DNA of 64,000 nucleotides from Methylocella tundrae (GTDB taxonomy: Bacteria > Pseudomonadota > Alphaproteobacteria > Rhizobiales > Beijerinckiaceae). The stretch lies in contig NZ_CP139089.1 of assembly GCF_038024855.1 (NCBI RefSeq), positions 3,809,501 through 3,873,500 of the forward strand, written 5' to 3'. The notes under the pieces are model-generated. The model ran no database searches, was not told where the DNA came from, and was given only the letters and a program-made list of their open reading frames with translations. Of the stretch, positions 59,387 to 64,000 are shown one piece after another (position 1 is the first letter of the stretch; each line of letters starts with the position of its first letter). A program made the translations under genes and the position numbers.

Positions 59387-61807
59387 ATGACCAGCTCAAA
59401 CTATATCCGCTGGTTTGAAGACCTCAGCGGCGCCGATGTCGCCATCGTCGGCGGCAAAACGGCCTCGCTCGGCGAGCTCTGCTCGGCGCTTTCGGGCCAG
59501 GGCGTCAAGGTTCCGCCGGGCTTCGCCGTCACCGCTGAGGCTTACCGCGACGCCCTCACGGCGGCGGGCGCCTCTGCGCCATTGCATCGCCTGCTCGACG
59601 GGCTGGACGTAAGCGACGTCGATCTTTTGTCCGAAAGGGCGGCCGAGGCGCGCCGGATCGTCTACACAGCGACTGGAGGCGAGGAGCTTCGCCGTCAGAT
59701 CGTCGCCGCCTACCGGGAGTTGAAGAAAAGATGCGGCGGGAGCCTCTCCGTCGCGGTGCGCAGTTCGGCGACGGCCGAGGATCTGCCGACGGCGAGCTTT
59801 GCCGGCCAGCATGAGAGCTATCTGAACGTGAGCGGCGAAGCCGCCGCGGTCGAGGCCTGCCGGCAGTGCTTCGCCTCGATCTTCACCGACCGCGCCATCA
59901 CCTACCGCCTCGACAATGGCTTCGATCATTTCAAGGTCGCCCTGTCCGTCGCCGTGATCAAAATGGTGCGTTCGGATGTCGGCTCGAGCGGCGTGATCTT
60001 CACCCTCGACACCGAGACCGGATTCCGCGATGTGGTTTTCGTCACCGGCGGCTATGGCCTCGGTGAGAATATCGTCCAGGGCAGCATCGACCCGGATGAG
60101 TTTTATGTGCACAAGCCGACCTTCAAGAAAGGATTTCGGACGGTGCTCGCGCGCAGGATGGGCGCGAAGCAGCTCAGGATGATCTATGCGGAAAGCGCCG
60201 GCGCGGGCGCGAGAACCAGAAACAAGCCGACGTCGAAGGCGGAGCGGGAGCGTTTCTGCATTTCCGATGAGGACGTGCTCGCCCTGACCGGCTATGCGAT
60301 CGCGATCGAGGATCACTATTCGCTGAAAGCCGGCCGGCCTATGCCCATGGATATCGAATGGGCCAAGGATGGCAAGACCGGCGAGCTCTATATCGTTCAG
60401 GCCCGGCCGGAGACGGTGGCCTCGCGCCGCGCCGCCAATATTCTGCAGACTTATGCGATCAAGGGGTCGGGGCCGGTCATTGTCACCGGCCGCGCGGTCG
60501 GCGAGAAGATCGCGACCGGCATCGCCCGCGTCGTCTCCAGCGTTGAGGATCTCGACGCCTTCCGCCCTGGCGAGATTCTGGTGGCGGAAACCACGAGGCC
60601 CGACTGGCAGACGGTGATGAAAACGGCCGCCGCCATCATCACCAACCGCGGCGGGCGCACCTGCCATGCGGCGATCGTGGCGCGCGAGGCCGGCGTGCCG
60701 GCCGTGGTCGGAACGGGCGATGCGACCTTGAAGCTCAAGACCGGCGCGACCGTGACAGTATCCTGCGCGGAAGGCGACGTCGGGCGGGTCTATGCGGGCG
60801 CCATTCCTTTCGAGGCCTCGGTTATCGACTTCAAGGACCTGCCGACGCCCAAGACGGAGGTCATGGTCAATCTGGGCGATCCCGACCTCGCCTTTCGCGC
60901 GGCCGAACTGCCATCGGCCGGCGTCGGTCTGGCGCGTATGGAATTCATCATCCAGCAGCACATTGGGATCCACCCCATGGCGCTTGCCGAGCCGGCCAAG
61001 GTCGTGTCGGCCAAGGCCAGGGCTGCGATCGCGCGCGCCGTCCGGGGTTATCCACGGCCGGCCGATTTCTTCATCGAACGCCTCTCCGAGGGCGTCGGGA
61101 CCATCGCCGCGGCCTTTTATCCCCGCCCCGTGATTGTCCGCCTCTCGGACTTCAAGACGAATGAATACGCCGGGCTGATCGGCGGCGCCGGCTTTGAGCC
61201 GAAGGAAGACAATCCGATGCTCGGCTTTCGAGGCGCCTCCCGCTACGATCATCCGGCCTATGCCGCGGGCTTTGCTCTTGAATGCGCGGCCTTGCGCCGC
61301 GTGCGCGAGGGAATGGGCCTCACAAATCTCAAGGTCATGGCGCCTTTCGTCCGGCGCGAGGAGGAAGCCAGACGGGTGCTGGCGGCATTGGAGCGCAATG
61401 GGCTGAAGCGCGGCGAGAACGGGCTCGAGGTCTTCGTCATGTGCGAGATCCCCAATAATGTCATCCGCATCGACGCCTTCGCCGAGCTGTTCGACGGTTT
61501 TTCCATCGGCTCCAATGATTTGACGCAGCTCACCTTGGGCGTCGACCGGGACTCCGAGATCGTCGCCTTCGATTTCGACGAGCGCGACCCCGGCATGCTG
61601 GAGATGCTGCGTCTCGCCGTCACGGGCGCGAAGCGTAACGGGCGCCATGTCGGCATCTGCGGCGAGGCGCCTGCAAACTATCCCGAGATCGCCGCCGCTC
61701 TGGTCGGCTGGGGAATTGATTCCATCAGCGTCAATCCATCCAGCCTGATCGGCGCGCTGAAGGTGGTGGCGGATGCGGAACGCGCGGCGGCCGCAGCGCG
61801 GCCTTAG
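59387..61807 (+). CDS. ppsA: Phosphoenolpyruvate synthase
   Basis: Converts pyruvate and ATP to PEP, AMP and phosphate. The 806-residue enzyme has the N-terminal ATP-grasp domain (VGGKTASLGELCSAL; VRSSATAEDLPTASFAGQHE), the swivelling phosphohistidine domain with the catalytic His in NRGGRTCHAAIVARE, and the PEP-binding barrel with GSNDLTQLTLGVDRDS and the catalytic Cys in HVGICGEAPAN. The TTG/ATG region at 59387 has a plausible AGGTAGAGGAAG site. A perfect FNR/FixK box lies upstream. Together with the pyruvate dehydrogenase and acetate ligase operon it places pyruvate partitioning at the centre of this region. Confidence 0.95.
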   Translation: MTSSNYIRWFEDLSGADVAIVGGKTASLGELCSALSGQGVKVPPGFAVTAEAYRDALTAAGASAPLHRLLDGLDVSDVDLLSERAAEARRIVYTATGGEELRRQIVAAYRELKKRCGGSLSVAVRSSATAEDLPTASFAGQHESYLNVSGEAAAVEACRQCFASIFTDRAITYRLDNGFDHFKVALSVAVIKMVRSDVGSSGVIFTLDTETGFRDVVFVTGGYGLGENIVQGSIDPDEFYVHKPTFKKGFRTVLARRMGAKQLRMIYAESAGAGARTRNKPTSKAERERFCISDEDVLALTGYAIAIEDHYSLKAGRPMPMDIEWAKDGKTGELYIVQARPETVASRRAANILQTYAIKGSGPVIVTGRAVGEKIATGIARVVSSVEDLDAFRPGEILVAETTRPDWQTVMKTAAAIITNRGGRTCHAAIVAREAGVPAVVGTGDATLKLKTGATVTVSCAEGDVGRVYAGAIPFEASVIDFKDLPTPKTEVMVNLGDPDLAFRAAELPSAGVGLARMEFIIQQHIGIHPMALAEPAKVVSAKARAAIARAVRGYPRPADFFIERLSEGVGTIAAAFYPRPVIVRLSDFKTNEYAGLIGGAGFEPKEDNPMLGFRGASRYDHPAYAAGFALECAALRRVREGMGLTNLKVMAPFVRREEEARRVLAALERNGLKRGENGLEVFVMCEIPNNVIRIDAFAELFDGFSIGSNDLTQLTLGVDRDSEIVAFDFDERDPGMLEMLRLAVTGAKRNGRHVGICGEAPANYPEIAAALVGWGIDSISVNPSSLIGALKVVADAERAAAAARP

Positions 61808-61825
61808 AGTGTGGGAGACGAATCC

Positions 61826-62284
61826 ATGCAACTCAGATCGAGCGCCTTTTCCGACGGTAGCGCTATCCCGCGGCGTTTTACCTGTGCGGGCGAAGACGTG
61901 TCCCCGCCGCTCCATTGGACTGATGCGCCGGAAGGAACTCGCAGTTTTGTCCTTCTCTGCGACGACCCCGATGCTCCGGCAGGGATTTGGCGTCACTGGG
62001 CGGCTTACGATCTTCCTGCCGATCGTACAGCGCTCCCCGAGGGCGCTGGTCGGCCCGGAGGCGAGGATGGCTCAAAACAGGCGCTTAACGACTTCGGCCG
62101 ATCGGATTACGGCGGCCCCTGCCCACCACGCGGCCATGGGCCGCATCATTACCATTTCCGGCTGCTTGCGCTCTCAATAGACCATCTGCCAGTGCGCAGG
62201 AATCCATCCTGCCGGGATGTCGAACGAGAGGCGCGCAAACATCTTCTTGCGGAAACAATCCTCGTGGGAACGTACCAGCGATGA
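61826..62284 (+). CDS. YbhB/YbcL-type PEBP-family protein
   Basis: 152 residues of the phosphatidylethanolamine-binding/Raf-kinase-inhibitor fold. The signature blocks are SAIPRRFTCAGEDVSPPLHW, LLCDDPDAPAGIWRHWAAYD and GPCPPRGHGPHHYHFRLLAL, which form the conserved anion pocket. It lacks a signal peptide. Role in bacteria is poorly defined. It begins 18 bp after ppsA with GGGAG upstream and may be cotranscribed with it; a GTG five codons earlier is an alternative start. Confidence 0.9.
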   Translation: MQLRSSAFSDGSAIPRRFTCAGEDVSPPLHWTDAPEGTRSFVLLCDDPDAPAGIWRHWAAYDLPADRTALPEGAGRPGGEDGSKQALNDFGRSDYGGPCPPRGHGPHHYHFRLLALSIDHLPVRRNPSCRDVEREARKHLLAETILVGTYQR

Positions 62285-62376
62285 TCAGTAAGATCGGTTT
62301 CGTTCACGAGGGTTTTCCAGGCTGTGTCGCCGGATTCGCTGCTTACGCGCCTTCCTGAAGATAGGGAACAGGATCG

Positions 62377-64000
62377 ATGCCGGTGCAGAATGCCGAGATT
62401 GCGGCGTTGTTCGACCAAGCGGCCGAGCTACTGGAGATCAAGGGCGATAACCCTTTTCGCAGCAGGGCATACCGCCGAGCGGCGCGCCTCATTGAAGGAT
62501 TGCCTAAAAGCGTTACGAGTCTTCTGAAAGCAGGGGAAGATCTCTCGGAATTGCCCGGCATCGGCAAAGATTTGGCCGGTAAGATTGCGGCCATCGTCAC
62601 AACCGGAAAATTCGATCTCCTCGAATCCTTGAAGGACGAGCTGCCCGGCGATCTGGGCGAGATAGCCGCCTTGCCCGGTCTCGGTCCGAAACGCGTCAAG
62701 CTTCTCTACGACAAGCTCGGCGTTCGCTCGATCGAAGATCTTTATCGCGCCGCCAAGGCGGGGCGTCTCCGCGAGCTCCGGGGCTTCGGCCCAAAGAGCG
62801 AGGCGAAGCTCCTTGCCGCGCTCGCCAAGCCCCCGAGCCAGAAGAGGTTTAAACTCGCAATGGCCGAGGCGGAGGCGGAAGCGCTTGTCAGCTTCCTGCG
62901 CCCGGGGTTGGACAAAGCTCGGGTCGTAGTGGCGGGCAGCTATCGCCGGCGTCGCGACACGGTCGGGGATCTGGATATTCTTGTCGCCGCGCACCGCAAT
63001 GCGGCTGCCGGAGACAGGCTCTCAAAATATGAGAACGTGGCGAACGTCCTCGCCCACGGGCCGACGCGGACCACCGTCGTGCTTCGCTCCGGCCTCCAGG
63101 TCGACCTCCGCGTCGTTCCGGAGCAGAGTTACGGCGCGGCTCTGATGTATTTTACCGGCTCCAAGGCGCACAATATCGCGCTCCGCGCTCTCGCCAATGA
63201 GCGCGGTTGGAAACTCAATGAATATGGTCTTTTCGACGGCGAGCGGCAGATCGCCGGTGCGACAGAGGAAGACGTCTATGGGAAGCTCGACCTCGCCTTC
63301 GTCCCACCGGAGCTGCGCGAGGACCGGGGCGAAGTCGTGCTGGCAAAGAAGAAACGGCTGCCCAAGCTCGTGTCGCTCTCCGACATTCGCGGCGATCTTC
63401 ACGTCCATTCGGAGTGGAGCGACGGCACGGTTTCCATTGCCGACATGGCAGCAGCAGCCAGAGAGCGCGGCTACGCCTATATGGCGATCACGGACCACAG
63501 CCAGCGCGTAACCATCGCTCATGGCCTCGATCCTGCGCGGCTTTCGCGGCAAATTGACGAAGTTGATCGCCTCAACGACGAACTCGAGGGCTTCGTCGTG
63601 CTCAAAGGCGTCGAGGTCGATATTTTGGCGGATGGTCGCCTTGATCTTCCAAATAAAATCCTGTCTCGTCTTGATGTCGTTGTTGCCGCCGTCCATTATA
63701 AGTTCGATCTCTTCCGCCAGGCTCAGACGGAGCGGATCATCCGCGCGATGGACAACCGGAACATGTCGATCCTGGCGCATCCGACCGCCCGATTGATTGG
63801 AGAGCGGGAGCCCTATGACGTCGATATGGAGCGCGTCATCGCTGCGGCGCATGAGCGCGGTTGCCACCTCGAGGTGAATGCTGAGCCGGAGCGGCTGGAT
63901 CTGACAGATGTGCACGCTCAAGCCGCGAAATCGATGGGCGTCAAAGTCGCGATCTCGACCGACGCTCACACGACCGCGGCGCTCGGATATATGCGGTTTG
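62377..64000 (+). CDS. polX: DNA polymerase X family protein with PHP domain (runs off the right edge)
   Basis: Base-excision-repair polymerase with a 3'-5' exonuclease/AP-endonuclease PHP domain. 541 codons are in the window without a stop. The N-terminal 8-kDa-like and HhH regions contain KGDNPFRSRAYRRAARLIE and LPGIGKDLAGKIAAI; the palm carries GSYRRRRDTVGDLDIL and VDLRVV (catalytic Asp residues). The PHP part has DLHVHSEWSDG, ITDHSQ, AAVHYKFDL, AHPTARL and STDAHT, all metal ligands intact. Family members are about 570-580 residues, so only the last few dozen are missing. The ATG at 62377 has AGGGAACAGGA upstream. Confidence 0.93.
   Translation, partial: MPVQNAEIAALFDQAAELLEIKGDNPFRSRAYRRAARLIEGLPKSVTSLLKAGEDLSELPGIGKDLAGKIAAIVTTGKFDLLESLKDELPGDLGEIAALPGLGPKRVKLLYDKLGVRSIEDLYRAAKAGRLRELRGFGPKSEAKLLAALAKPPSQKRFKLAMAEAEAEALVSFLRPGLDKARVVVAGSYRRRRDTVGDLDILVAAHRNAAAGDRLSKYENVANVLAHGPTRTTVVLRSGLQVDLRVVPEQSYGAALMYFTGSKAHNIALRALANERGWKLNEYGLFDGERQIAGATEEDVYGKLDLAFVPPELREDRGEVVLAKKKRLPKLVSLSDIRGDLHVHSEWSDGTVSIADMAAAARERGYAYMAITDHSQRVTIAHGLDPARLSRQIDEVDRLNDELEGFVVLKGVEVDILADGRLDLPNKILSRLDVVVAAVHYKFDLFRQAQTERIIRAMDNRNMSILAHPTARLIGEREPYDVDMERVIAAAHERGCHLEVNAEPERLDLTDVHAQAAKSMGVKVAISTDAHTTAALGYMRF

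Overview
The window looks like a chromosomal segment of a GC-rich alphaproteobacterium of the Hyphomicrobiales (Rhizobiales). The gene order aroQ-accB-accC, the secE-nusG-rplKAJL-rpoBC block, the IbpA-type Hsp20 under an RpoH-type promoter with a ROSE-like leader, and FixK/FNR-type boxes all point there. A Beijerinckiaceae/Methylocystaceae relative is my inference; nothing in the window fixes the genus.

Layout: 1-3.3 kb, rnr (partial) and topA on the minus strand. 3.6-8.3 kb, pyrB and an HxH-less dihydroorotase homologue, then glnK-amtB. 8.4-11.1 kb, a small electron-transfer island: a Cyc2-like fused cytochrome c/outer-membrane barrel divergent from a high-potential iron-sulfur protein, plus a cupin. 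11.3-13.2 kb, plsY-dprA. 13.3-16.0 kb, aroQ-accB-accC and a GNAT acetyltransferase on the minus strand. 16.4 kb, a JmjC/cupin-like oxygenase. 17.6-29.9 kb, the transcription/translation block secE, nusG, rplK, rplA, rplJ, rplL, rpoB, rpoC, ended by a strong intrinsic terminator. 30-45.6 kb, two L,D-transpeptidases, gltBD, threonine aldolase, Hsp20, an alpha/beta hydrolase, a GNAT, an SGNH hydrolase and an aldehyde dehydrogenase. 45.7-47.7 kb, an XRE regulator with a SulP transporter.

From about 47.8 kb the character changes to an accessory region with loose spacing, pseudogenes and small ORFs. It holds a CBS-pair protein, then a tightly coupled operon acs-pdhA-pdhB-pdhC-ACP (ATGA overlaps at two junctions), a NUDIX hydrolase with a broken quinone-oxidoreductase fragment, a PAS protein divergent from a COG2187-type kinase and a CapA-like protein, a decayed ribose-phosphate pyrophosphokinase, PEP synthase, a PEBP/YbhB protein and a PolX with PHP domain that runs off the end. 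Three FNR/FixK-type boxes sit in this region: a perfect one 57 bp before ppsA, a one-mismatch one before the CBS/acs/pdh group, and one in the divergent PAS/kinase promoter. I read this as an oxygen-responsive C2/C3 (acetate, pyruvate, PEP) module. It is the most interesting part of the window, together with the Cyc2-like/HiPIP pair.

I saw no tRNA, rRNA, CRISPR array or intact insertion sequence. Long antisense ORFs over rpoB, rpoC, gltB, ppsA and others are high-GC shadows and are left out. Domain and motif statements come from reading the translations; no database search was run.
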